Source: Candidatus Hydrogenedens sp. (GTDB lineage Bacteria; Hydrogenedentota; Hydrogenedentia; Hydrogenedentales; JAEUWI01). From it: 64,000 nucleotides of DNA. The notes below the pieces were generated by a model. That model ran no database searches and was not told the DNA's origin. It saw only the letters and a program-made list of their open reading frames with translations. Shown piece after piece: positions 1 through 8,160 of the stretch (the first letter of the stretch is position 1; each line of letters opens with the position of its first letter). The stretch covers positions 1 through 64,000 of the forward strand of contig WGMK01000026.1 of the NCBI GenBank assembly GCA_016125095.1. The letters are read 5' to 3'. The translations under genes were made by a program, and so were the position numbers.

Positions 1-1
1 A

Positions 2-865
2 TTTAGCAACCACTTGGACTCCCCACAGGTGGTGCGAACGACCGACCACGTAAACTGGACCGAACTGAACGCCGGAAACTACTACGAACTGCAGGTATAC
101 GACGACGCCGATGTGCGCCTGGTCTCTTTCGCCGGCTACCTCTGGCTGGGGGGCGCTTTTAAGATCACACACACGGGCATAACCGGGCGTTCTGGTAGAC
201 TGTGGCGTTCCCGCGATGGAGTGGCTTGGGAATTGGCGAGTCAAGCTAATTCTGCGCTTCGGTACGCCGGCGGTTCCCTTGCAAGTTACGAAGATACTAT
301 CTACCGCCTCCCCGGCGATGGCTTTTCGGCGACCTATCAGACCATTGCTACTTGTGAAGAGATCCTCGGCGGCGTGCCGCACTCCGCAGACCTATCGGGC
401 TGCGGTGTAATCAGCCTGAGCGAACTACTCCGGGTGATTCAGTTTTACACCACGCAAGGCTACCGCTGCGATCCCGACTCGGAGGACGGCTATGTGGCCC
501 GCGCGAACACCCCGGTTTTGTCGGGGTCTCCCGACCCCGACAAGGTCGCGACCGTAAGGTCTCCCCTCACTGCGTTCACGCCAGCAAGAGGAGACCTTAC
601 GGTCGAGGCGGTGGCTGGGTCGGGAGACCCTGCCACAACCAAGTTGGAGGGCGAGGGTCTCATTGAGGGCGCGATAGAAGGCACGATCGAAGGCGCCGAA
701 GGCGAGACCTGCGTCCGGCACTCAGCCGACTACAACGAGCCCGCCTGGCGCATCACCCTGCCCGAGCTGCTGCGCATGATCCAGCTCTACAACGCCGGCG
801 CCTACCACCCCTGTCCCACCGACGGCGGTCGCCCCACCGAGGATGGCTTCTGCCCGGGGAAGTAG
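2..865 (+). CDS. Secreted dockerin-like protein, C-terminal part (5' end outside window)
   Basis: The frame is open to the left edge of the window, so the start is missing. The first 110 or so visible residues are beta-rich with an Asp-box-like 'SRDGVAW', as in BNR or propeller-type exoproteins. Two dockerin-like modules follow, at about 353-469 and 710-814. Each starts and ends with a Cys and contains 'HSAD' followed by a helix ('LSELLRVIQFY' or 'LPELLRMIQLY'). Such modules end many secreted proteins of Hydrogenedentota-like bacteria. Between them lies a Pro/Asp/Gly-rich stretch encoded by a DNA palindrome (524-630), then a Glu-Gly-rich linker ('EGEGLIEGAIEGTIEG'). The substrate is unknown. 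A role in attachment to a surface or scaffold is an inference from the dockerin likeness. Confidence 0.7.
   Translation, partial: FSNHLDSPQVVRTTDHVNWTELNAGNYYELQVYDDADVRLVSFAGYLWLGGAFKITHTGITGRSGRLWRSRDGVAWELASQANSALRYAGGSLASYEDTIYRLPGDGFSATYQTIATCEEILGGVPHSADLSGCGVISLSELLRVIQFYTTQGYRCDPDSEDGYVARANTPVLSGSPDPDKVATVRSPLTAFTPARGDLTVEAVAGSGDPATTKLEGEGLIEGAIEGTIEGAEGETCVRHSADYNEPAWRITLPELLRMIQLYNAGAYHPCPTDGGRPTEDGFCPGK
524..630. repeat. Nested inverted repeat inside a coding region
   Basis: Two perfect nested arm pairs are visible. The outer pair is 524-537 with 617-630 (14 bp, 'gggtctcccgaccc' and its complement). The inner pair is 549-564 with 590-605 (16 bp, 'cgaccgtaaggtctcc' and its complement). 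The left outer arm can also fold locally, 520-526 with 535-541. The repeat sits in frame in the linker of the dockerin-like gene, so it adds amino acids without breaking the protein. The architecture resembles a REP or MITE-type palindromic element. No target-site duplication was identified. Confidence 0.8.
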
Positions 866-913
866 GGGGCGCCTCGCGCCAAGGCGCGAAGTCGGAAAGC
901 TAAGAAAGAACGC

Positions 914-1085
914 GTCTGCACGGTGGGGCGAGACTCTGTCGAGCCATCTTGATGCGAAGACTCGCGATCGCATCGGTAGCAAGATGGGTCCCCGCTTTCG
1001 CGAGGATGACGGCGTGGGGGAGTTGAAAGTTGTTGCTCCGGTCCGAAACCTGGCGCGGCCGACCACCCCAAGATCGTCATCCTCG
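914..1085. repeat. 172-bp direct repeat, copy 1
   Basis: It starts 'gtctgcacggtggggcgaga' and ends 'atcgtcatcctcg'. Copy 2 at 1285-1456 matches along nearly its whole length with scattered substitutions. The unit contains an internal inverted pair: 'catcttgatgcg' against 'cgcatcggtagcaagatg'. Confidence 0.8.
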
Positions 1086-1284
1086 GCTCATGGGGCCTTC
1101 GCCCCACCGCTTGCGGCGAAGCCGCCATGGAGTGCGGGAGCAAGCTCCCGCTTTCCTTAGGGAGCGAATAGCTCCCGTCACTGTGGGGCACGATTGAATC
1201 CGCCGTCCAAGCGACGGAAGCGCGCTTCCTGATGAAGGCGGCAGCCCGCTGCCGCACGCCAAGGCAGCAAGCTGCAAAAAAAAT

Positions 1285-1456
1285 GTCTGCACGGTGGGGC
1301 GAGACTCCGTCGAGCCATCTTGATGCGAAGACTCGCGGTCGCATCGGTAGTAAGATGGGTCCCCGCGTTCGCGAGGATGACGGCGTGGGGGCGATGAACA
1401 TTGCCGCTCCGGTCCGAAACCTGGCGCGGCCGACCACCCCAAAATCGTCATCCTCG
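1285..1456. repeat. 172-bp direct repeat, copy 2
   Basis: Same unit as 914-1085, in the same orientation and about 371 bp downstream. It is followed directly by 'cgaaagcggggacccatctt', the complement of sequence inside the unit, so the copy is extended by a further inverted half. Confidence 0.8.
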
Positions 1457-1634
1457 CGAAAGCGGGGACCCATCTTGATGTGTGGGTGGTGGTGCCGGAG
1501 CAACATCCTGATGACGGACCAACACCCTCGGCTCATGGGGCCTTCGCCCCATCGATGGGGCACCATCGCTAATATGGTAGGGCAAGCGTACCGCGCGCCA
1601 TCTTGACGTAGCGATTCACACCTTGGCATCAAGG

Positions 1635-1664
1635 TGGCTCGCGGTACGCTCGCCCTACCGATGC
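1635..1664. repeat. 30-bp repeat, copy A
   Basis: Begins 'tggctcgcggtacgctcgcc'. An identical copy lies at 1727-1756 and a diverged inverted copy at about 1574-1604. Confidence 0.8.
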
Positions 1665-1726
1665 ACCCCGCCGGGAGCGCTACTCTCCAGAGCGGCTCTT
1701 GGCGCGGGTGCGTCTTCCCGTCAAGA

Positions 1727-1756
1727 TGGCTCGCGGTACGCTCGCCCTACCGATGC
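1727..1756. repeat. 30-bp repeat, copy B
   Basis: Perfect direct copy of 1635-1664. Two or three units with one inverted is typical of REP-like clusters and does not fit CRISPR, because spacing is irregular and unit number is low. Confidence 0.8.
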
Positions 1757-1877
1757 GCCATCGGCCTGCCCTTCCGCCGCCGCACCGCCGCTGCACGTTG
1801 ACAGCATACGACTGGTTTCGCTACAACGACCGTTTACATATTCGCGCGCGGGCTGCGCTGGGAAGGGCAGGCAAATC

Positions 1878-3626
1878 ATGGAAAAGACGCTGGGCGGCGA
1901 TTTGGTGGCGAAGATGCTGAAGGCGGAGGGGGTGGAGTTTGTTTTCGGCATCATCGATGGCACGTATTTCGGCTTTTATTCGAGCCTGGAGCGCAATGGT
2001 ATCAAGCTGATTTCGCCGCGGCACGAGGCCTGCGCGGTGCATATGGCGGGCGCCTACGCGCGGGCGACGGGCAAGCTGGGCGTGTGCATGGCGAGCAACG
2101 GCCCGGGCGTGGCAAATGCGCTGCCGGGCGTGGCGGTGGAGAATGGCGAGGCGAACCGCGTGCTGCTCATCACCAGCACCCGCCGCACTGGCATCGGCTA
2201 TCCGGATCGCGGCGGCACGTTCCAGTATTTCAACCAGGTGGCGGTGATGAAGCCGATGACGAAATGGAGCGGCGCGGTGCCCGACGTGGGGCGCATTCCG
2301 GAAATGATGAAGCGCGCGTTCCGCATGTCGTGGAAAGGCCGCCCGGGCGTGGTGCATGTCGATATCCCCGAGAACATCCTGAACTCGAAGTGGGAAGCGC
2401 CCGCGCTGCCGGCCTATGGCACCTACCGCCGCATGGACCCCATCAGCCCGGCGCGCGCGCATGTGGTGCAGGCGGCGGACATGATCCAGGCGGCCGAGGT
2501 GCCGATCATCCATGCGGGCAGCGGCGTCATCCATGCAGGCGCCTTCGCCGAACTGCGCGAATTGGCCGAACTGATGCAGATGCCGGTGACCACCAGCTGG
2601 GCCGGGCGCGCGGTTATCGACGAGCGCTGCGCCATTTCGGTGCCGATGATTTTTGTGAAGCTGAACAACGAGGTGCGCAACCGCGCGGACCTCGTGCTCA
2701 CGTTGGGGTCGCGCATTGGCGAGACCGACTGGTGGGGCAAGGCGCCTTATTGGGCGCAGGCCTCGAAGCAGAAGATGATTCAGGTCGATAACGACGAGGA
2801 CATGCTGGGCCTGAACAAGCCGGCCGAGCTGTGCGTGCTGTCCGACGCGCGTGAATTCCTGCGCGAACTGGTGGCCGAACTGAAGGCGCGCGGCGCGAAG
2901 GCGGCGGAATCGGCCAAGGCCTTCGCGGCGGAGGTGTACAAGAAGCGCACGCAAGAGCGCGAACGCCTGAACAAGAAATTGAAGGACATGGAAGACCCGC
3001 TGAACACGGCGCATGTCGCCACGGCCGCGCAGGCCGCCTTCGGCGACGACGCCATCCTGGTCATCGATGGCGGCAATACGGCCATCTGGGCGAACTTCTT
3101 CCACGAGGTCCGTGTGCCGGGGTCGGTGCTGTACACCTTCAAGTTCGGCATGCTCGGCGCGGGCGTGGCGCAGGCGCTCGGCGCGGCCATCGCCTTTCCG
3201 AAACGCCCGGTCTATTGCATGATCGGCGACGGCGCGATGGGCTTCAACCAGCAGGAAGTGGAAACGGCAGTGCGCAACAACCTGCCCGTGACTTATCTGG
3301 TCTGCGCCGACAAGCAGTGGGGCATGGTGAAGATGAACCAGCAGTTCGCCTTGAAGCCCATCAAGACTCTGCTCTTCAAGTCGCTCGGACCCGACGAGAC
3401 CATTAACGCGGACTTCCAGGAAATCCGCTTCGACAAGCTGGGCGAAGCCATGGGCGCGCACGGCGAGCGCGTGAGCAGTCCGGCCGAACTCGGTCCGGCG
3501 CTCGAGCGTGCCCGCAAGTCCGGCAAGTGCGCGGTCATCCACATCGACGTGGACCCCGTGAAGCACATGTGGGCGCCCAGCCTCCGCGAGTTCAAGGACA
3601 TGCACGCCGAACCGGCAGGACGGTAA
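1878..3626 (+). CDS. Thiamine diphosphate-dependent enzyme (acetolactate synthase-like family)
   Basis: 582 residues with the three-domain layout of the IlvB/benzoylformate decarboxylase superfamily. The N-terminal PYR domain carries the cofactor-activating Glu at about residue 50 ('SPRHEACAVHMAGAYAR'). The C-terminal PP domain carries 'GDG' at 450-452. The usual 'NN' metal-binding end of the GDG motif is 'CAD' here (Asp about 478), then 'KQWGMV'. The frame is open further upstream through repeat DNA, but ATG 1878 follows 'gggaagggcagg' and starts the family-like sequence. It is the first gene of a four-gene operon with a BASS transporter and two dehydrogenases, which suggests catabolism of an imported carboxylate rather than valine synthesis. 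The exact substrate cannot be read from sequence. Confidence 0.85.
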   Translation: MEKTLGGDLVAKMLKAEGVEFVFGIIDGTYFGFYSSLERNGIKLISPRHEACAVHMAGAYARATGKLGVCMASNGPGVANALPGVAVENGEANRVLLITSTRRTGIGYPDRGGTFQYFNQVAVMKPMTKWSGAVPDVGRIPEMMKRAFRMSWKGRPGVVHVDIPENILNSKWEAPALPAYGTYRRMDPISPARAHVVQAADMIQAAEVPIIHAGSGVIHAGAFAELRELAELMQMPVTTSWAGRAVIDERCAISVPMIFVKLNNEVRNRADLVLTLGSRIGETDWWGKAPYWAQASKQKMIQVDNDEDMLGLNKPAELCVLSDAREFLRELVAELKARGAKAAESAKAFAAEVYKKRTQERERLNKKLKDMEDPLNTAHVATAAQAAFGDDAILVIDGGNTAIWANFFHEVRVPGSVLYTFKFGMLGAGVAQALGAAIAFPKRPVYCMIGDGAMGFNQQEVETAVRNNLPVTYLVCADKQWGMVKMNQQFALKPIKTLLFKSLGPDETINADFQEIRFDKLGEAMGAHGERVSSPAELGPALERARKSGKCAVIHIDVDPVKHMWAPSLREFKDMHAEPAGR

Positions 3627-3635
3627 GCCGCCGCC

Positions 3636-4562
3636 ATGGAGTCCCTTGACACCGCGCGGCTGTCCTTCAGTCAGGACAGCATGTGGATCCTGAACATCTG
3701 CATCGGGCTGATCATGTTCGGCGTGTCGCTCGATTTGCGGCCATCGGATTTCGTGCGTGTGTTCCGAACGCCCAAGGCCCCGGTCATCGGGCTCATGGCG
3801 CAGTTCTTCGTGCTGCCCGCGGTCACCTTCGCGCTCACGATGATCTTCCGGCCGCCGCCGAGCGTGGCGCTCGGCATGATGCTGGTGGCGGCCTGCCCCG
3901 GCGGTAACCTGTCGAATTTCCTGACCTACCTGGCGAAGGGCAATGCGGCGCTCTCCATCACCATGTCGGCGGTATCGACCGCCGCGGCCATCGTCATGAC
4001 GCCGCTCAACATCACCTTCTGGGGCATGCGGAATCCGGCGACGGAGCCGCTGATGCGCGAGGTCTCCATCGACCCGTGGGAAATCCTGGTCACCATCGTG
4101 ATGATCCTCGGCGTGCCGCTGATGCTGGGCATGCTGGTGAACGCGTCCCTGCCGAAGGTGTCCGACCGTCTGCACAAGCCCTTCAAGATTTTTTCCATCG
4201 TGTTCTTCCTGCTGTTCGTCGGGGTGCTGTTTTCGCAGAACTGGCGCGTGTTTCTGCCGCACCTCGGCATCATCATGGCGGTGGTCATCGGGCATAACCT
4301 CACGGCGCTGTCGGTGGGCTATGGCATGGCGCGCGCCGGCGGTCTCCGCCCGGCGGACCGGCGCGCCGTAGCCATCGAGGTCGGCATTCAGAATTCGGCC
4401 CTCGGGCTCGCGCTCGTGTTCGGCTTTTTTGATGGCATGGGCGGCATGGCGATGGTGGCGGGCATGTGGGGCATCTGGCATATCATTTCGGGATTGACGC
4501 TCGCGGGGCTGTGGTCGCGTATCGACCCCGAGGCGTCTACGGAGCAGGAGGCAGCGGCATGA
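3636..4562 (+). CDS. Bile acid:sodium symporter (BASS/SBF) family transporter
   Basis: 308 residues with about nine or ten hydrophobic segments. It has the SBF signature 'AACPGGNLSNFLTYLAKGN' in the middle and a conserved 'VEVGIQNSALGLAL' near the C-terminus. Family members couple sodium to import of organic anions such as bile acids, pantoate, 2-keto acids or sulfonates. It starts 10 bases after the ThDP enzyme, and its TGA overlaps the next gene's ATG (ATGA), so translational coupling is likely. A second family member lies at 47248-48243. The operon context suggests it brings in the substrate of the adjacent enzymes, which is an inference. Confidence 0.88.
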   Translation: MESLDTARLSFSQDSMWILNICIGLIMFGVSLDLRPSDFVRVFRTPKAPVIGLMAQFFVLPAVTFALTMIFRPPPSVALGMMLVAACPGGNLSNFLTYLAKGNAALSITMSAVSTAAAIVMTPLNITFWGMRNPATEPLMREVSIDPWEILVTIVMILGVPLMLGMLVNASLPKVSDRLHKPFKIFSIVFFLLFVGVLFSQNWRVFLPHLGIIMAVVIGHNLTALSVGYGMARAGGLRPADRRAVAIEVGIQNSALGLALVFGFFDGMGGMAMVAGMWGIWHIISGLTLAGLWSRIDPEASTEQEAAA

Positions 4563-5530
4563 GCGCAGAACACCCCAACGTCGTCATCATCGGCGGCGGC
4601 GGCTACATCGGCTACGAATGCCTGAAGCGGCTTTCGTCGGAGCGTAGCGGCCTCGGCCGCATCGTCTGCGCCGACGTGCGCGAGATTCCCGCCGAGCACC
4701 GTTTCGAGGGCGTCGACTACGAAATCGCCGATGTACGCAGTTCCGATTTCGCGGCGCTGTTCAAGAAATACGAGGCGGACAGCGTGGTGAACCTGGCCTC
4801 CATTGTGATGCCTGGCAAGGATCGCAGCTTCGAATACGCGGTCGACGTGACCGGCGCGCAGCGGGTGCTCGATGCCTGCGTGGAGGCGGGCGTGCGGCAG
4901 TTGGTTTATACCAGCAGCGGCGCGGCCTACGGCTACTACGCAGACAATCCCGAATGGCTGAGCGAGGACGACCCGCTTCGCGGCAACAAGGAATTCTCTT
5001 ATTCTGACCACAAGCGGATCGTGGAGGACATGCTGGCGGATTACCGTAAGAAGCACCCCGAACTGAAGCAGCTCATTTTCCGTCCGGGTACGGTACTGGG
5101 CGAAAAGACCGACAACCGCATCACGAACCTGTTCCACCGCAAGGTGCTGGCCGGGGTGACGGGCACCGACACGCCCTTCGTGTTCATCTGGGATCAGGAC
5201 GTGGCGGATGCCCTGGAGAAAGGCGTGCGCGAGCAGGCCGAGGGCATCTACAACCTCGTCGGCGATGGCGTGGTGACCTTTCCCAAGATTGCCGAATTGA
5301 CGGGCGCGAAGTTTGTGCCGCTGCCTGCAGCGTTGCTGCGCATTATTATCGGCATCGGTTCGGCGCTGGGACTCATGGACTACGGTCCGGAACAGGTGAT
5401 GTTCCTGCAATACCGCCCCTGCATGTCGAACAAGCGTCTGAAGGAACAGTTCGGTTTTACACCCCAAAAGAACAGCCTCGAGGCCTTCGAGTTTTATCTG
5501 GAACATGCCCGCAAACGCCACACCGCATAG
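4559..5530 (+). CDS. NAD-dependent epimerase/dehydratase (extended SDR)
   Basis: 323 residues. The N-terminal Rossmann motif is 'VVIIGGGGYIGYECLKRL' and the catalytic YxxxK is 'YSDHK' at Tyr148-Lys152, preceded by 'YTSSGAAYG'. The fold is that of UDP-sugar epimerases and 3-beta-hydroxysteroid dehydrogenases. The start overlaps the transporter stop by four bases, and the end overlaps the next gene by 26 bases. In this operon it may oxidise or epimerise a hydroxylated intermediate. The sugar-nucleotide alternative cannot be excluded. Confidence 0.85.
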   Translation: MSAEHPNVVIIGGGGYIGYECLKRLSSERSGLGRIVCADVREIPAEHRFEGVDYEIADVRSSDFAALFKKYEADSVVNLASIVMPGKDRSFEYAVDVTGAQRVLDACVEAGVRQLVYTSSGAAYGYYADNPEWLSEDDPLRGNKEFSYSDHKRIVEDMLADYRKKHPELKQLIFRPGTVLGEKTDNRITNLFHRKVLAGVTGTDTPFVFIWDQDVADALEKGVREQAEGIYNLVGDGVVTFPKIAELTGAKFVPLPAALLRIIIGIGSALGLMDYGPEQVMFLQYRPCMSNKRLKEQFGFTPQKNSLEAFEFYLEHARKRHTA

Positions 5531-6341
5531 CTTTGCGGGCAAGACGGTCCTCATCACCGGCGGCGCGGGCGGCATCGGCCGGGCCATCGCGCGCGAGTTC
5601 ATGCGCGTCGGCGCCAAGGCCGTGCTCGCCGATCGCGACGAGGCGGCACTCTTGCTCGCGGCCGAGTCGTTCCTGCAAGAGGACTACCATCCGCTGACGA
5701 TTCCCTGCGACATCACGGACTACGCGCAATGCCAGGAGGCGGCGCGAAAGACGGCGGCGTGGGGGGGCGGCATCGACTTCCTAATAAACAACGCCGGTCT
5801 CACGCAGATCGGCCTGTGCGAGAACAACGACGTCGAGGTCTATCGTCGCGTGATGGATGTGAACTTTTTCGGCAGCCTCCACATGACCAAGGCCTGCCTG
5901 CCGTCCATCATCGAACGCCAGGGCGGCATCGCCGTGCTGAGCAGCGTGGCCGGTTTCGCGCCACTGCTCGGACGCACGGGCTATTGCGCCAGCAAGCACG
6001 CGCTCCACGGCTTCTTCGATACCCTCCGCGCCGAGATGCGGCCGCGCGGCGTCTCCGTCACTATCGTCTGCCCGACCTTTGTGCAGACCGGCTTCTCCGA
6101 CAAGGGACTCGCGGCAGACGGCAGTACCATCAAGCAGCCCCGCAGCGATACGGGCAAGGCGGTCTCGGCGGACGACGTAGCCCGCGCCCTAACGGAGGGC
6201 GTACGGAAGAAAGAATCCCGCGTCATCGTCGGCGCCACGGGCAAGCTCGCCTGGTGGGTCTGCCGGCTCCTGCCCGATTTCTACGAGTCGCGCATGGCGC
6301 GCCGTTTCGAACGCGAATTCAAGCGGGATGGGGGGCGCTGA
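5505..6341 (+). CDS. Classical short-chain dehydrogenase/reductase
   Basis: 278 residues. The classical SDR motifs are all present: 'TGGAGGIGRAI' (cofactor), 'NNAG' at 95-98, Ser at about 146-147 and 'YCASK' at Tyr160-Lys164. The C-terminal extension contains a hydrophobic 'KLAWWVCRLLPDFY', as in membrane-associated SDRs. It overlaps the preceding gene by 26 bases, with ATG 5505 inside it, and closes the ThDP/BASS/SDR operon. It likely acts on an alcohol or ketone with NAD(P)H; the substrate is unknown. Confidence 0.87.
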   Translation: MPANATPHSFAGKTVLITGGAGGIGRAIAREFMRVGAKAVLADRDEAALLLAAESFLQEDYHPLTIPCDITDYAQCQEAARKTAAWGGGIDFLINNAGLTQIGLCENNDVEVYRRVMDVNFFGSLHMTKACLPSIIERQGGIAVLSSVAGFAPLLGRTGYCASKHALHGFFDTLRAEMRPRGVSVTIVCPTFVQTGFSDKGLAADGSTIKQPRSDTGKAVSADDVARALTEGVRKKESRVIVGATGKLAWWVCRLLPDFYESRMARRFEREFKRDGGR

Positions 6342-6344
6342 TGG

Positions 6345-6499
6345 GTCCGCTGATTGAGATGATTTTCGCGGATTTCGATGCGAAAAGATCTTGGTGCGCC
6401 GAGGCGCAATAGAAATCATGGCAACTATCGGAAGACTTGCACAAACTTCTTGGAGCCTTCTTGTTTCTTAATCACCGAAAATCATCCCCATCAGCGGAC
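6345..6499. repeat. Inverted repeat pair bounding a 155-bp intergenic segment
   Basis: Bases 6345-6368 and 6476-6499 are inverted copies of each other, 22 of 24 positions matching; the right arm begins 'cgaaaatcatccccatcagc'. The interior has no gene. The arms lie just after the SDR stop and just before the GDPD start. This could be a small mobile palindromic element or a large transcript hairpin. Confidence 0.6.
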
Positions 6500-6514
6500 A
6501 ACCAAGAGTTTCCC

Positions 6515-7429
6515 ATGATTAAATATCTTCCCTTCATCCTTCTCATCGCAGGCTGTAGCACCATACCGGGCAAGACGCCCGAGGCGAATCTCCCCATCAT
6601 CATCGCGCACCGCGGCGCGAGCGCCTATGCACCGGAGAACACCCTGGCCGCGTTCGAACTTGCGGCGGAGCAAGGCGCGCCGTGGTATGAGCTCGATTGC
6701 CATCTGTCGAAGGACGGCGTGGCGGTGGTGATTCATGACGGCGATCTCGAGCGCACGACGGGCGTCGTCGGGCAGGTGCGCGATAAGACGCTCGATGAAT
6801 TGAAGACGCTGGATGCCGGGACGTGGTTCTCGCCGGATTTTGCAGGCGAACGGCTGCCTACGTTGGCCGAAGCGCTGGCCATGGCCAAGGGACGCATCGG
6901 CGTCTACGTCGAGATCAAGAACGTCGCCGACGACGGTGCGCTAATGCAGCAGCTGGCCGATGTTGCCGCAGGTGCAACAACCATGGACGACGCCCTGCGC
7001 GATGCGATGATTTCGAAGGTCGAGGCCAGCGGCACGCGGAACCTCGCGCTCACCCGCACCGCCATCGCCGATATCCGGGCGCAGCACATGGAAAACGAGG
7101 TCGTCGTGCAGTCCTTCTCGCCGGTCGTGTGTCTGGTGACACGGGCCGAGGCACCCGAGCTTCGCGTCGAGTTTCTCGGCAGCGACGACAAGGACGACCC
7201 CACGCGATGGCCGCGCTTTATCGCCTTTGGCCGCCTCGTCGGCGTCGCAGGTTTCAATATCCACCACGAATCCGCCACGCCGGAGCGCATCGCGGACTTC
7301 CATGCGCATGGCGAAACGGTGGCGGTGTGGACCGTGGACGAGCCTGCGCTCATGCGACGCTACCGGGAGTGGGGCGTCGATGGACTGATCACGAACAAGC
7401 CGGACGTCGCGCTGGCCGAAATTCGCTAG
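6515..7429 (+). CDS. Glycerophosphodiester phosphodiesterase family lipoprotein
   Basis: 304 residues from ATG 6515, chosen because it gives a clean lipoprotein signal ending 'LLIAGC'. The GDPD domain starts at about residue 27 with 'IIAHRGASAYAPENTLAAF' and includes 'ELDCHLSKDGVAVVIHD', which carry the His, Arg and metal-binding Glu/Asp of the family. It ends with the typical 'GVDGLITNKPD'. Likely an outer or periplasmic-face enzyme releasing glycerol-3-phosphate from glycerophosphodiesters. Its TAG stop shares the CTAG at 7426-7429 with the stop of the convergent SIS gene. Confidence 0.92.
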   Translation: MIKYLPFILLIAGCSTIPGKTPEANLPIIIAHRGASAYAPENTLAAFELAAEQGAPWYELDCHLSKDGVAVVIHDGDLERTTGVVGQVRDKTLDELKTLDAGTWFSPDFAGERLPTLAEALAMAKGRIGVYVEIKNVADDGALMQQLADVAAGATTMDDALRDAMISKVEASGTRNLALTRTAIADIRAQHMENEVVVQSFSPVVCLVTRAEAPELRVEFLGSDDKDDPTRWPRFIAFGRLVGVAGFNIHHESATPERIADFHAHGETVAVWTVDEPALMRRYREWGVDGLITNKPDVALAEIR

Positions 7430-8160
7430 AGTCCGTTGCGGCGGTAGTGCTCCACCTGCTGATCGATGTAGGCCTGTCCGGAGACGTGGACGCTGCGATA
7501 GATGGCCGGCGTCAGGCCGCGTTCTTCCAGCAGCGCGACCGCCTGCGCCTGGATGGCCCACAGCACGATGGCGCTCGACCAGCCGCTCGCCGGGCACATC
7601 GCGTCCGGGCCCTGCACGGACACCATCGCATCGCCATACGGGCTATGATTGTCGATACCCAGGTCGACAACCGCGTCCAGCTTCTTGCCGGTAGCGTGCG
7701 CGGCCTCCGAGCGCGTCATCTGCGCACGCGAAAACAGGCCGATGGTGCGGATGCCGCGCTCGCGGCATTGCAGCGCCAACTCAATCACATTGGCCGTGCG
7801 CCCGGAATTGGAATTGATGAGCAGCACATCCGCCTCGCGCAGGCGGGAGCGATCCAGCGCCACGGCGATTTCCCGCGCCGTCAAGTCGCCCGGTGCTTGT
7901 TCGCCGGTGTCCGGCCGGAGCGTGGGGTGGTCGACGACCAGTTCGAAGCCGAAGTGCGTCAGGGCAATGAGGCCGCCGGCGCGGATGTGCGCCTCGTGCT
8001 GCAAAAGGTGCCCGGTGTCGTATACCGACCAGATGCCGCCCTCCGCGAGGCTGCCCGCCACCATACGCCCGGCTTCCTCGATGGATGCACGTTCCTGCTC
8101 ACGAATGCCGCGAAGGATGTTCTCCGCCGCGGCAAAGTAGCGGTCAAGATAGGCGGACAT
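7426..8160 (-). CDS. SIS-domain sugar isomerase-like protein
   Basis: 244 residues. It resembles SIS proteins of the UPF0309 type: an N-terminal helix then 'GIWSVYDTGHLLQHEAHIRAG', a phosphosugar-binding 'LLINSNSGRTANVIELALQC', and a conserved C-terminal 'GPDAMCPASGWSSAIVLWAI'. Such proteins bind or isomerise phosphosugars. ATG 8160 overlaps the HAD gene's stop (TAATG), so the two are coupled. A phosphatase next to a phosphosugar-binding protein suggests a shared sugar-phosphate substrate. Confidence 0.8.
   Translation of the reverse strand: MSAYLDRYFAAAENILRGIREQERASIEEAGRMVAGSLAEGGIWSVYDTGHLLQHEAHIRAGGLIALTHFGFELVVDHPTLRPDTGEQAPGDLTAREIAVALDRSRLREADVLLINSNSGRTANVIELALQCRERGIRTIGLFSRAQMTRSEAAHATGKKLDAVVDLGIDNHSPYGDAMVSVQGPDAMCPASGWSSAIVLWAIQAQAVALLEERGLTPAIYRSVHVSGQAYIDQQVEHYRRNGL

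Larger units (their letters stand above)
866..1877. repeat. Intergenic repeat cluster
   Basis: This 1-kb stretch between the dockerin-like gene and the ThDP enzyme has no credible gene. It is built of repeated modules: two 172-bp direct copies (914-1085, 1285-1456), a 25-bp unit at 1082-1106 and 1527-1551, a 30-bp unit at 1635-1664 and 1727-1756, and an inverted, slightly diverged copy of the last at about 1574-1604. Open frames within it translate to the spurious 'PRFREDD' and 'HPRESGDP' peptides typical of palindromic bacterial intergenic repeats. It may also hold the promoter of the downstream operon, but I could not identify one with confidence. Confidence 0.8.

Noticed and set aside
802..1632. 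Open frames on both strands across the repeat cluster
   Set aside because: They translate the intergenic repeats (spurious 'HPRESGDP' and 'PRFREDD' peptides), duplicate each other and have no ribosome sites.
866..1877. Possible CRISPR array
   Set aside because: Units are of different lengths, irregularly spaced, partly inverted and only two or three copies; no cas genes.
1623..1877. N-terminal extension of the ThDP enzyme
   Set aside because: The extra 85 residues are encoded by repeat DNA and are absent from the family; ATG 1878 starts the conserved domain.
1821..4481. 886-residue reverse-strand open frame
   Set aside because: Lies antisense to two clear genes; the His/Arg-rich composition is typical of a shadow frame in GC-rich DNA.
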